NCBI GenBank assembly: GCA_002050355.1
Contig: MWYY01000052.1
Span: 37,692-101,691 of the forward strand
Direction: 5' to 3'
DNA length: 64,000 nucleotides
From: Acidobacteria bacterium 28-9
GTDB lineage: Bacteria; Acidobacteriota; Blastocatellia; Pyrinomonadales; Pyrinomonadaceae
Both the position numbers and the translations under genes were made by a program. A model generated the notes under the pieces. The model searched no databases and was not told where the DNA came from. It saw nothing but the letters and a program-made list of their open reading frames with translations. Below are positions 35,485 to 43,563 of the stretch, piece after piece (position 1 is the first letter of the stretch; the number at the start of each line of letters is the position of its first letter).

Positions 35485-35733
35485 ATGAAAACCAGAAATT
35501 ATCTTTTAACCGTCGCATTGGTTACAGTTTCGATTGTTTCGACATATTTCGCAACGGCTTCGACAGCACAGCAAAACGCGCACGGATTTTGGCAAAAAAT
35601 TCATCGTGCTGCCGAATGCGATGTATGGAACATGGGAAAGCGCGATTTACGATTACGGACGTTTGAACGAAGCGCAGAAAGTGGAAAAACGCAATTCGTC
35701 GTTGGAGGTGTTTCAACCGTAATCAAAAAATGA
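35485..35733 (+). pseudogene. frameshifted remnant of a secreted protein
   Basis: The first part encodes a signal peptide (LLTVALVTVSIVSTYFATAS) and then becomes nonsensical. A second frame ending at 35722 gives a more protein-like sequence (MYGTWESAIYDYGRLNEAQK). It is either one small gene broken by a single-base shift near 35600, or a signal-peptide start joined to a foreign tail. It stands between two disturbed regions and is probably not functional. Confidence 0.4.
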
Positions 35734-35798
35734 AGCCGGAAGGATATTTAAATAGATTCAAAAATAAAAAGTAAATTTTCAATTTTATCCTTCAAATA

Positions 35799-36587
35799 TC
35801 ATCCACACAAAACCGAGCCGCCGTTGATGTTCAAAATCTCGCCCGTGATGTGCCGCGACCAATCCGACAACAGAAAACATATTGACAGCGCAACATCATC
35901 CGTTGTTGCCATTCGGTTCAAAGGAATCGAATCTAAAACTTGCTGCTTATAATTTTCGTCTTCAAAAACAGGGCGCACCATCGCAGTTTCAATCCAACCG
36001 GGCGCGACCGCGTTGACGCGAATTTTCGGGCAAAGCTCAGACGCTAACGCTTTCGTAAAGCTAATTTGCCCGCCTTTTGACGCGGCATAATTTGAAAAAT
36101 TCGCTTCGCCCCGTTGTCCGGCGGTTGATGAGACAAGCACAATTGCTCCCGATTCGCGCTTTTTCATAGCGGGAACGCAGGCTTTCGTCATCGCCCACGC
36201 CGCCTTTAAATTTGTGTTCAAAACTTTGTTCCAAACTTCTTCCGACATTTCTTCAATCGGCGCGCCTTCCCAGATTCCGGCGTTTAAAACGAGCAAATCA
36301 ATCGTTTGAAATTTTTCGATTGTTTCTCGCGCAATATTTTGCGCCGCTTGCCATTCGGAAACGTCGCCTTGAACGGCGATTGCTTCGATGCCTAAACTTT
36401 CACAGTTTTTTACAACTTCATTCGCTTCCGTTTCGCTTTTCAAATAATTGACGACGACATTCGCGCCCGATTCGGCTAATCGCAAAGCCGTTGCCGCGCC
36501 GACGCCACGTGACGCGCCCGTGATGATTGCGGTTTTGCCTTGAAAAAGATTGGCGGGAAGTTTTATTTCGACAGGTTTTTCGCTCAT
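35799..36587 (-). CDS. short-chain dehydrogenase/reductase
   Basis: A 262-residue classical SDR oxidoreductase similar to FabG-type 3-oxoacyl reductases. It contains the cofactor motif TGASRGVGAATAL, NAG in VLNAGIWEG, the catalytic Ser in VLVSSTAGQRG and YAASKGG. The C-terminus GEILNINGGSVLCG is typical. The ATG at 36587 with AAAGGA upstream is preferred over the longer frame. The true substrate is unknown. It is divergently transcribed from the acyl-CoA synthetase gene, which hints at a shared acid metabolism. Confidence 0.9.
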   Translation of the reverse strand: MSEKPVEIKLPANLFQGKTAIITGASRGVGAATALRLAESGANVVVNYLKSETEANEVVKNCESLGIEAIAVQGDVSEWQAAQNIARETIEKFQTIDLLVLNAGIWEGAPIEEMSEEVWNKVLNTNLKAAWAMTKACVPAMKKRESGAIVLVSSTAGQRGEANFSNYAASKGGQISFTKALASELCPKIRVNAVAPGWIETAMVRPVFEDENYKQQVLDSIPLNRMATTDDVALSICFLLSDWSRHITGEILNINGGSVLCG

Positions 36588-36729
36588 AAATTTTCCTTTG
36601 CAAACCTTGCACTTTTGCGAGAGAAATTGTTTTCCGCAAAGGCGCGAAGTTCGCAAAGATTCCGATGAATTTTCTAACAAAAACTTTGTGTTATAAAATA
36701 TGCCTCAATTCTTTTGAATTCACAAAATT

Positions 36730-38955
36730 ATGAACGACACGAATCTTCTGGAAAATCAGCCAATCGCGTGGACGCCGACGCCGGACGTAATCGAACGCGC
36801 CCAACTGACGCGCTTTATGCGGCAAGTCGGCGTGAATTCGTTTGACGAACTTTATCAATTTTCGATTAACGAAACGGAAAAATTCACCGCCGAAGTTTTG
36901 CGTTTTCTGGATATAAAATTCAATCCGCCATACGAGAAATTGCTCGATTTGTCGGACGGTGCGGCGTTTCCGCATTGGTGCGTCGGCGCGGGTTTAAACG
37001 TCGTTTCGCATTGCGTCGACCGTTGGCAAGATTCTGAAATAGCAAATCAGCCCGCGGTAATTTGGGAAGGCGAAGAAGGCAACACGGAAACTTTAACTTA
37101 CGCCGGACTTTTCGAGCAGATTAAATTTTGTGCCGCGGGTTTGCGAACGGACGGTTTTGGCAAAGGCGACGCCATCGGGATTCATTTGCCGATGATTCCC
37201 GAAACCGTAATTTTGCTTCTGGCAATCAATCGCATCGGGGCGATTGCCGTTCCGGTTTTTTCCGGCTACGGCGTCGAAGCAATTGCCAGCCGAATGGAAG
37301 CAGTCGGCGCAAAAGCGCTTTTTACAATCCAGAATTTTCCGCGCCGCGGCAAAGTAGTTTGGGCATCAAAAACCGCTTTTGAAGCGGCTGAGAAATGTCC
37401 AACTTTAGAAAAAGTTTTTACGATGTCAGGCAAACGTAGAATATTTACCGATGAAGAGAGAACGAAACAACTAAGAAAGGAATTTGCGAAGTACCAAAAT
37501 TTAACCGAAGAAGAAAAAGCCGAATATCGTAGAAAACAAGAACAAGAAAGTAAATTACAAGAAGATGAATTTTTTAAGGAATTGGAGGAAAGAAAGGTTC
37601 CGAAAGAAACAATTGCACAAATTTGGCAAGAAAAGCAGCAAAATAAAAACGTAGGCGGCGTTTCATTTGGATTTTATCACATTGAAAAGAAACCGAGCCT
37701 GCGCTCATTTCAAGTTTCACTTTGGCAAAAATTATTAGAAAATGGCGAAGAAAACATCGAAAATCTTTCTCATCTCGAACCGACCAATGCTGAAGACCCA
37801 CTCATTATACTTTACACATCGGGAACAACAGGCAAGCCGAAGGGCATCGCACACACGCATTGCAGTTTTCCGATAAAAGCGGCGCAGGATATGGCTTTTG
37901 GCACGGACGTTGGCAAGGGAACGCGCATTTCGTGGATAACCGACATTGGCTGGATGATGGGACCGTGGCTGATTTACGGCGCATTGCTAAACGGCGCGAC
38001 AATCGTTATTTACGACGGCGCGCCCGATTACCCGGAAGCCGACAGAATGTGGGAATTTTGCGCGAAACATAAAGTCGAAGTTCTGGGGATTTCGCCGACG
38101 CTCGTTCGCGCTCTCGCTACCAAAGGCGACGATTTGCCGAAAAAACACGACCTCTCAAACCTTCGCGCTTTCGCTTCGACAGGCGAGCCTTGGAATCCTG
38201 CGCCGTGGTGGTGGCTTTTCGAGAAAGTCGGCAACTCAAAACTTCCGATAATAAATTATTCGGGCGGCACGGAAATCTCCGGCGGAATTTTGATGGGCAA
38301 TCCGCTTCTGCCGCAAAAGCCCTGCTCGTTTCCCGCGCCGTGTCCGGGAATTGACGCGTACATTTTAGACGACAAAGGCGAATCGGTCGGCGCAAACCAA
38401 GTCGGCGAATTGGCGATAAAAAAGCCGTGGATTGGAATGGCTCGCGGTTTCTGGCAGGAGCGCGAACGCTATTTGGAAACGTATTGGTCGCGGTTTGAAA
38501 ACATCTGGGTTCACGGCGATTTTGCGATGAAAGATAAGGACGGGCATTGGTTTATCTTGGGACGCTCGGACGATACCTTAAAAGTCGCGGGCAAGCGCGT
38601 CGGTCCGGCTGAAGTCGAAAGTCTTCTTGTCGCGCATGAAAACGTTGTCGAAGCCGCCGTCATTGGCGTTCCAGACGAAATGAAAGGTACGGCGATGGTC
38701 GCGTTCTGCGTTTTGAAAACGGAAACCGACGACGCTTCCACTTTGGCTTTGGAATTAAAACAACTCGTTGCTAAAGATATGGGCAAACCGCTCGCGCCGT
38801 CGCGGATTCTTTTTGTTTCCGCTTTGCCGAAGACGCGAAATGCCAAAGTGATGCGCCGTGTGATTCGTTCAGCATATTTGGGCGAAGACGCGGGCGATTT
38901 ATCGGCACTTGAAAATCCCAATGCGATTGAAGAAATTAGAAATTCAGCAATTTGA
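36730..38955 (+). CDS. acetyl/acyl-CoA synthetase (AMP-forming) with unusual insert
   Basis: A 741-residue AMP-forming ligase of the acetyl/propionyl-CoA synthetase type. The motifs are [40 protein letters not shown] and [19 protein letters not shown], and the acylated Lys region is [13 protein letters not shown] near the end. Between residues about 236 and 350 there is a highly charged, A-rich insert ([34 protein letters not shown]) in place of a shorter loop, so the protein is longer than usual. Its C-terminal tail recurs as a fragment at 48599-48730. Confidence 0.88.
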   Translation: MNDTNLLENQPIAWTPTPDVIERAQLTRFMRQVGVNSFDELYQFSINETEKFTAEVLRFLDIKFNPPYEKLLDLSDGAAFPHWCVGAGLNVVSHCVDRWQDSEIANQPAVIWEGEEGNTETLTYAGLFEQIKFCAAGLRTDGFGKGDAIGIHLPMIPETVILLLAINRIGAIAVPVFSGYGVEAIASRMEAVGAKALFTIQNFPRRGKVVWASKTAFEAAEKCPTLEKVFTMSGKRRIFTDEERTKQLRKEFAKYQNLTEEEKAEYRRKQEQESKLQEDEFFKELEERKVPKETIAQIWQEKQQNKNVGGVSFGFYHIEKKPSLRSFQVSLWQKLLENGEENIENLSHLEPTNAEDPLIILYTSGTTGKPKGIAHTHCSFPIKAAQDMAFGTDVGKGTRISWITDIGWMMGPWLIYGALLNGATIVIYDGAPDYPEADRMWEFCAKHKVEVLGISPTLVRALATKGDDLPKKHDLSNLRAFASTGEPWNPAPWWWLFEKVGNSKLPIINYSGGTEISGGILMGNPLLPQKPCSFPAPCPGIDAYILDDKGESVGANQVGELAIKKPWIGMARGFWQERERYLETYWSRFENIWVHGDFAMKDKDGHWFILGRSDDTLKVAGKRVGPAEVESLLVAHENVVEAAVIGVPDEMKGTAMVAFCVLKTETDDASTLALELKQLVAKDMGKPLAPSRILFVSALPKTRNAKVMRRVIRSAYLGEDAGDLSALENPNAIEEIRNSAI

Positions 38956-39006
38956 TGTTTGCAAGATATACAAATTTCGGCAGATTGCGAATTTGATTGT
39001 CTGAAA

Positions 39007-39045
39007 AAATTTAACATTACATTTCTGTAACATTTTGTTAAATTT
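39007..39045. promoter_or_regulatory. nested inverted repeats before the CHAD gene
   Basis: AAATTTAAC (39007-39015) and GTTAAATTT (39037-39045) form an inverted repeat that encloses another, TTACA-tttc-TGTAA. It ends 5 bp before the ATG and takes the place of a ribosome binding site. A binding site for a repressor or activator is possible. A Pho-type box was considered because CHAD proteins bind polyphosphate, but the spacing does not fit known boxes. Confidence 0.35.
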
Positions 39046-39050
39046 AAACA

Positions 39051-40001
39051 ATGGCTAAAGCAAAAGAAATAACCGGACTTGATTGCGCAGCGGACGCTCT
39101 GGAATGGGCAGCAACCGTTTTGCGCGTGCGTTTTGACGAAGTAATGGAACTGCGCGGCGCGGCATTGGATTTTTCAGACATCGAAGGCGTTCACGCGATG
39201 CGTGTGGCGACGCGCCGTCTGCGAAGCGCGCTGCGCGATTTTTTGCCGCTGATGAAAAAGCGTCCGCTCAGGCGCGTAAGAAAAAATTTGAAAGTAATTG
39301 CAGACTCTCTCGGCGCAGTGCGCGACCAGGACGTGGCGATACTTGCGCTTGAACACTTGCAAGCCGCCGGAGAGATTGACCAAATTAACGAGCAAATTAA
39401 AGCAGGAATTGAAAAATTGCTCGACGAACGCCGCGCGGCGCGCGAAACGGCGCAAACTAATTTGATTCAAACTCTCGGTATTGACCGTTTGACGAAACTG
39501 CGAGCGAATTTTACTGCGGCACTGAATAAAGCGGTCAGAAAAAATAAACAAACGCGCATTGTCAGCTTTAACGAAGCAGGACGCGAAGCCGTTGCCGACA
39601 GTTTGCAGGAGTTGTGTGATTTGGGCGCGAGCGTTTATGAGCCTTTCAATGTCGAAAGACTGCACGAAATGCGGATTGCCGCCAAGCGTCTGCGGTATGC
39701 GGTCGAGCTTTTCACGGCTTGCTGGGGCGAGAGTATTGCGCCTTTCGCCGTTGAAATCGCCCAGATGCAATCGTTTTTGGGCGAAGTTCACGATTGCGAT
39801 GTTTGGCTGGAAAATCTGAGTGTGCGGATGCGCAAGCATCAAAACGGCGGGGTAACGGGAAGCGAACGCCAAGCTGCCGTCTGGCTTTTGTTGGAGTTTA
39901 TCAAAAACCGAACGAAAAATTATCGCGCCTCGCTCAAACTATGGAGCGAATGGGAAGCAAACGATTTTACCGGAAGAATGCAAGCAATTATTAATCATTA
40001 G
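39051..40001 (+). CDS. CHAD-domain protein (polyphosphate-binding)
   Basis: A 316-residue protein with two CHAD half-repeats, each carrying the conserved histidine/arginine helix (VHAMRVATRRLRSALRDF and RLHEMRIAAKRLRYAVELF). CHAD domains are alpha-helical bundles that bind inorganic polyphosphate. It is not fused to a CYTH triphosphatase domain. It is convergent with the DUF1772-like gene and overlaps it by 4 bp. The gene begins 95 bp after the acyl-CoA synthetase stop. Confidence 0.92.
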   Translation: MAKAKEITGLDCAADALEWAATVLRVRFDEVMELRGAALDFSDIEGVHAMRVATRRLRSALRDFLPLMKKRPLRRVRKNLKVIADSLGAVRDQDVAILALEHLQAAGEIDQINEQIKAGIEKLLDERRAARETAQTNLIQTLGIDRLTKLRANFTAALNKAVRKNKQTRIVSFNEAGREAVADSLQELCDLGASVYEPFNVERLHEMRIAAKRLRYAVELFTACWGESIAPFAVEIAQMQSFLGEVHDCDVWLENLSVRMRKHQNGGVTGSERQAAVWLLLEFIKNRTKNYRASLKLWSEWEANDFTGRMQAIINH

Positions 40002-40519
40002 ATGTTGTTCTCGACTTTCGGTGGAATGCTCAATGCTCGCAACGCGGCAAGCAAAGCTGCCAAATACACAATCGCCCGCGCCCAATTTAAGCGCACCCAC
40101 CAATTTGCTAGACTGCTTACTTCGTCAGAACTCATCGCCATCACGCTTTCGCCCTGTAGTTTAATGATGTTCGGTATAAACCAAGCAATCGTGAACACCA
40201 TAATGATAAGCGTCAGGACAGTTGCCGCAATCCGCCATTTACGATGTTCGGGGCGCGTCCTCAAACCCGAAATCAAAGTTACGATTGCCAATAAGCCGAC
40301 AAGCGGCATAACAAACGCCCAAAATCTGCCGCCCTGGTTTAGCGTATGCTGCGGATTGGCGACGTTGTGCTGATAATAAGCGATAACCGAATCGGGCGGC
40401 GCGCTCTGCCACAAAGGCATCACGACTAATTGTTCATACAATCCTCCGCCAATCATAATTCCAAGCGCGATTACAAAAAGCCACAGAAAGATTTGCGCGA
40501 TTGAGAATTGTTTAGACAT
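39998..40519 (-). CDS. DUF1772-like membrane protein (1)
   Basis: A 173-residue protein with about four membrane helices (FLWLFVIALGIMIGGGLYEQ, LVGLLAIVTLISGL, VLTLIIMVFTIAWFIPNII and one at the C-terminus). The segment PLWQSAPPDSVIAYYQHN between helices is of the DUF1772 kind, a family that includes anthrone-oxygenase-like proteins. It is the last gene of a minus-strand operon and overlaps the 226-residue gene by 8 bp. The substrate is unknown. Confidence 0.75.
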   Translation of the reverse strand: MSKQFSIAQIFLWLFVIALGIMIGGGLYEQLVVMPLWQSAPPDSVIAYYQHNVANPQHTLNQGGRFWAFVMPLVGLLAIVTLISGLRTRPEHRKWRIAATVLTLIIMVFTIAWFIPNIIKLQGESVMAMSSDEVSSLANWWVRLNWARAIVYLAALLAALRALSIPPKVENNI

Positions 40520-41192
40520 TTGTTTCTCCCGTAATTTGTGATTCTGCTAAATCATCGCCACGTAGATTCGACCAAAGTCCGGAGCGGGTTAGGATTTGCC
40601 AGCCAATTAAAGCGAATGCCGCACCTAAAACGATGTCGCAGGCGATTATTGCCCAAACTTGACCGGCGGCGCGTCCGATTGGAAAAAGAATGCCGCCAAG
40701 CGCGAGAAGCAATCCAATCCACCAATGAACGGGGCGCGCCCACGCGAGCGCGAGTCCGAGCGTGAGTAAACCAATCGGGAAAAATATTCCGATTGGAACA
40801 ATGCTTGTCCAAACCGTCGGAGCGGATTGCATAAGCACTTCGGATAAGTTTGGCGGAATACCTTCGACGCCGCTTTCCGAAAGAGACGATAGTTGAATAA
40901 GCACTCCGATTCGGGCGGAGACCGTCCAACCGATAAGCACGGACGCGCCGCCGAGCAAGCCAATCCAATCTGCCCGCGCTCTGAGCAATTGCGAGATTCC
41001 GAAAACGGCGGCAATCATCAGAACAGTGTTAAGCACCGCTTTATATCCGGTGAGCGCAATCATTGTTTGCGACGGCGCGGACATTCCGGTATTCAAACCG
41101 TCTAACGTATTGAGCAAAAAAGAAACGCCGATTAAAACCGCGCCTGCGCCCGCAATAATCCTTCGGCGGTTGTCTGTCTTCGATAAATTCAT
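40512..41192 (-). CDS. multi-pass membrane protein of unknown function
   Basis: A 226-residue protein with six or seven hydrophobic segments (for example AGAGAVLIGVSFLLNTLDGL, FPIGLLTLGLALAWARP, WWIGLLLALGGILFPIGRAA). AAGGAGATG lies just before the start. It is located between two DUF1772-like genes and overlaps the downstream one by 8 bp, so it may form a complex with them. No family was recognised with certainty. Confidence 0.72.
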   Translation of the reverse strand: MNLSKTDNRRRIIAGAGAVLIGVSFLLNTLDGLNTGMSAPSQTMIALTGYKAVLNTVLMIAAVFGISQLLRARADWIGLLGGASVLIGWTVSARIGVLIQLSSLSESGVEGIPPNLSEVLMQSAPTVWTSIVPIGIFFPIGLLTLGLALAWARPVHWWIGLLLALGGILFPIGRAAGQVWAIIACDIVLGAAFALIGWQILTRSGLWSNLRGDDLAESQITGETNV

Positions 41193-41230
41193 CCGAACAT
41201 CTCCTTATAATCGTGTAAAGCCGCATAAAA

Positions 41231-41255
41231 ATTTGTGTGATTGAAAATTGTTTAG
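41231..41255 (-). repeat. 5' remnant of a DUF1772-like gene
   Basis: It matches 40491-40515, the start of DUF1772-like gene 1, at 22 of 25 bases. On the minus strand it encodes KQFSITQI against KQFSIAQI in the intact gene. It is fused to the stop codon of DUF1772-like gene 2. This suggests that a tandem copy was lost by deletion, leaving only the beginning. Confidence 0.6.
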
Positions 41256-41758
41256 CCGTCGGTTGCTACTGTAATTTCCGATTCCGCCGACCAGACGCGC
41301 AATGCGATAATCGAACACACAAATCCGAACATTTCGACAATCAATCTGATTCGATTACCGAATTTCCAGGCGTCGGCGCGGGCGATGATTTCGGCGGCAG
41401 AAAGTGTGTCCAACCCCCGGTCAATGCTCCAGATAAGCGGCGCGAGATACAAAATTAAAGCAAGGCAAACGCCAAAACCAATAACTGTAGAAAGCACGAG
41501 CCATTTGCGAGACCGCCGCGCCCATCGCCACGCCGCAATCAATGCAGCGAGCGATACGAGAAAAATCAAAGGATTAAGCGGAAAAAAGAACGGTAATTCG
41601 CCCTTCATCGGAATGGCATTATACGCGACGACGGAATCAGGCGGATTCGAGAGCCTTTTCGGTGTCACGCGGGCTTCGTTGAAATACTGCCCGCCGCACC
41701 AAATACCCCAAGCCACAACTGATGCGATTAACAAAAACGCGGCAAATCGTTTTCTCAT
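41252..41758 (-). CDS. DUF1772-like membrane protein (2)
   Basis: A 168-residue membrane protein, a distant relative of the one at 39998: it shares NPPDSVVAYNAIP with PPDSVIAYYQHN. About four helices (FAAFLLIASVVAWGIWCGG, LIFLVSLAALIAAW, VIGFGVCLALILYLAPLI, IVEMFGFVCSIIAL). It is part of the same operon of small membrane proteins. The function is unknown, possibly a quinone- or aromatic-compound-related oxygenase fold. Confidence 0.72.
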   Translation of the reverse strand: MRKRFAAFLLIASVVAWGIWCGGQYFNEARVTPKRLSNPPDSVVAYNAIPMKGELPFFFPLNPLIFLVSLAALIAAWRWARRSRKWLVLSTVIGFGVCLALILYLAPLIWSIDRGLDTLSAAEIIARADAWKFGNRIRLIVEMFGFVCSIIALRVWSAESEITVATDG

Positions 41759-41773
41759 AATTTTCTCCGAACT

Positions 41774-41950
41774 TTACCGCCAAATCGTTTCGCCGAGAGC
41801 CGCGCTCAACGGACTGTTCGGTGAGAGTAACAATTGCAGCGACCAGACGAATCCGATGACGGCGGCAAGAATCAAAAAGTTAAGTAGAACCACGGCAAGG
41901 GCAAAAGCCGCTTCGGTTTCCTGAAAAGTGTTTTCGTTTTTTTTGTGCAT
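41774..41950 (-). CDS. single-span small membrane protein
   Basis: A 58-residue protein with one hydrophobic segment (AAFALAVVLLNFLILAAVIG) flanked by charged residues at the N-terminus. GGAGG precedes the ATG at 41950 at good distance, so this start is preferred over 41965. It lies 15 bp upstream of DUF1772-like gene 2 and probably acts as an accessory subunit of the membrane proteins in the operon. Confidence 0.65.
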   Translation of the reverse strand: MHKKNENTFQETEAAFALAVVLLNFLILAAVIGFVWSLQLLLSPNSPLSAALGETIWR

Positions 41951-41985
41951 ATAAATTTCCTCCAAAATAATTAATTTGAGTTGCC

Positions 41986-42040
41986 TTCAATTATTAACGC
42001 GACAGTCTTTTGCCAAAACGCTCATAAAAGTTTTGCGCAT
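41986..42040 (-). CDS. 17-residue open frame with strong ribosome binding site
   Basis: MRKTFMSVLAKDCRVNN preceded by GGGAGGAAATTGA, a very good ribosome binding site, between two genes of the operon. The start resembles that of DUF1772-like protein 2 (MRKRFAAFL), so it may be the remnant of a lost gene or a small leader peptide. Only the signal is certain, not the product. Confidence 0.35.
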
Positions 42041-42041
42041 T

Positions 42042-42524
42042 TCAATTTCCTCCCTGCAGCTGAATCGGCGTGTTTTGAAAAGCGGCAATGCTCCATTTAC
42101 CTTTTTCCTTTGTCATTACCAGCGTGACGAGACCCTTACCTTTTTTCTCTTCGCCATTGATTTTGAAAGTTAAATTCGATTCACCGTGAACGACGGCGAC
42201 ATCGGGTCGCAAAAAGCGAATTTGCTTGACGATTGGGACAATGTTGCTGTCTTTGTAGATGGTGTCGAAAATACGTTGGTGCGATTCGGCGTTAGCGGCG
42301 CGACCTTTGATGTGCGTTCCGTTGACGACGACATAATCAGAATCTTCGGCGAACGGTTTGGCAAACTCCGCGCCGCTTTTCATACTCCAGCCTTTAGCCA
42401 TTTGCTCGACGTTGGCGCGAATCGCCGCTTCGTCCGCGCTCATTTTAGAATCCTTTTTCTGCGCGAACAGTCCGGCTGCCGCGCAAAATATCATAATTGT
42501 TACTGCAATAATTTTTCCTTTCAT
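42042..42524 (-). CDS. secreted SnoaL/DUF4440-like protein
   Basis: A 160-residue protein with a signal peptide (IIAVTIMIFCAAAGLFAQ) and an NTF2-like fold of the SgcJ/EcaC or DUF4440 type: EAAIRANVEQMAKGWSMKSG, FAEDSDYVVVNGTHIKGR and the final VTLVMTKEKGKWSIAAFQNT. Members are small cone-shaped proteins that bind ligands or act as isomerases. It is part of the membrane-protein operon, and the exact ligand is unknown. Confidence 0.85.
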   Translation of the reverse strand: MKGKIIAVTIMIFCAAAGLFAQKKDSKMSADEAAIRANVEQMAKGWSMKSGAEFAKPFAEDSDYVVVNGTHIKGRAANAESHQRIFDTIYKDSNIVPIVKQIRFLRPDVAVVHGESNLTFKINGEEKKGKGLVTLVMTKEKGKWSIAAFQNTPIQLQGGN

Positions 42525-42528
42525 TTTT

Positions 42529-42732
42529 TCACTCCTTTTCGTTTTGTTTTTCTAATTTGTTTTGTTTTTCTAAATTCTCCGATGGTGAAAACGCGCTGCC
42601 GCAAGACGGGCAAACAACCGCATCTGTCGCTGCCACATTAAGTTTTCCTTCATCCGCCATACTCTGCTTTGTTCTCAGCACACAGACGGTTTCTTCGACT
42701 TCGATTAAAATTTCGGTTACGGTGCGTTTCAT
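42529..42732 (-). CDS. small protein with CxxC knuckle
   Basis: A 67-residue protein with a CPSCGS knuckle near the middle and a Lys/Gln/Asn-rich repetitive tail (EKQNKLEKQNEKE) encoded by a short tandem repeat. Half of a zinc ribbon is present; a second CxxC pair is missing, so metal binding may need a dimer. It ends 4 bp upstream of the SnoaL-like gene and is probably co-transcribed. Confidence 0.55.
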   Translation of the reverse strand: MKRTVTEILIEVEETVCVLRTKQSMADEGKLNVAATDAVVCPSCGSAFSPSENLEKQNKLEKQNEKE

Positions 42733-42793
42733 TGTTTTGTCTTAAAAATTTGACCGCTTACCGTTTTTCACGGCATTTCGATAAACGGTCAAA

Positions 42794-42833
42794 AAATTTA
42801 ATTTGCGGGACAGAAATTTAATTTGCGGGACAG
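42794..42833. repeat. 20-bp tandem duplication at a gene end
   Basis: The unit aaatttaatttgcgggacag occurs twice without a gap. The first copy lies beyond the stop and the second covers the last codons (CPAN) and the stop of the gene at 42818. The protein is unaffected. It is a recent slippage or an unequal copy event. Confidence 0.85.
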
Positions 42834-43357
42834 CTAAGTTTCGAGTTAAACGGCGCGAACATACCACCCGGATTGTTGCGCCACGCCCAAACGTGCAAAG
42901 CGTATGCGCCCAGTCTTGAGTCATACTGAAACTCTTGCCCGAAAAGCGTCGGCGCGGGCTGTGTCGGCGGTCCGAAACGAACATATTCCAAACCGACCAG
43001 CCGCAACTCGCCGTCTTCGTCGGGCATATAAAGAAGCGTTTCCGGTTCAGCCGGATTGAGATTTGGATTTCCGGCGCGGGCGAAATTAGCGTAATGAATG
43101 CCCATCGCGCCGAGTCCCGGAACGGCAATGCACGGGCTGACCGGCACAAAACCGTCGGCTATCGCTTCGCTGACATCGTGATACTTAGCGGTTGCGGCTC
43201 GCGCCGATGCCAATGCCCGGCGGCAATCGCGGTCGCATTCGCTCGCTTCCCTGAGCGATTGCGCGAATGTAAAATTTCCCGTAAGTAAAACCAGTGCTAA
43301 AAGACTCGAAAAGACTGTCGCACCGATAAAATGTTTTCTGAATGTTTGATTTTTCAT
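42818..43357 (-). CDS. secreted protein of unknown function
   Basis: A 179-residue exported protein (signal VFSSLLALVLLTGNFTFAQ). The mature part has LGAMGIHYANFARAGNPNLN, ETLLYMPDEDGELRLVGLEY and GAYALHVWAWRNNPGGMFAP, a pattern seen in a conserved but uncharacterised secreted family. Four cysteines could form disulfides. It is the first gene of the minus-strand group and is divergent from the winged-helix regulator, so it may be one of its targets. Confidence 0.7.
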   Translation of the reverse strand: MKNQTFRKHFIGATVFSSLLALVLLTGNFTFAQSLREASECDRDCRRALASARAATAKYHDVSEAIADGFVPVSPCIAVPGLGAMGIHYANFARAGNPNLNPAEPETLLYMPDEDGELRLVGLEYVRFGPPTQPAPTLFGQEFQYDSRLGAYALHVWAWRNNPGGMFAPFNSKLSCPAN

Positions 43358-43523
43358 TTTCTTTCTCCTTGGTTTTTTGTTTATTTAAAAGTTTCAGCTT
43401 TTGTTAAGAATATTTTTCATACAATGACCGGCGAAAAATCTTCTTGCTTGCTGTCGTTGTTCGACGTTACAATTCGGCGCGAGCAACGAACGCGAGTATC
43501 ATCGTTCAGAGTGGTAAAGGAAG

Positions 43524-43563
43524 TCCTTGTAGATTTCTTGGAAAAATCTTGGAATTTTCTTGA
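43524..43563. promoter_or_regulatory. four CTTG direct repeats at exact 11-bp spacing
   Basis: CTTG begins at 43526, 43537, 43548 and 43559, each 11 bp apart, with the surrounding consensus TTCTTGGAA. OmpR/PhoB-type winged-helix proteins bind direct repeats spaced by one helical turn, and the gene starting at 43564 encodes such a domain. This is most likely an autoregulatory operator that overlaps the ribosome binding site region. It also faces the divergent secreted protein gene. Confidence 0.65.
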
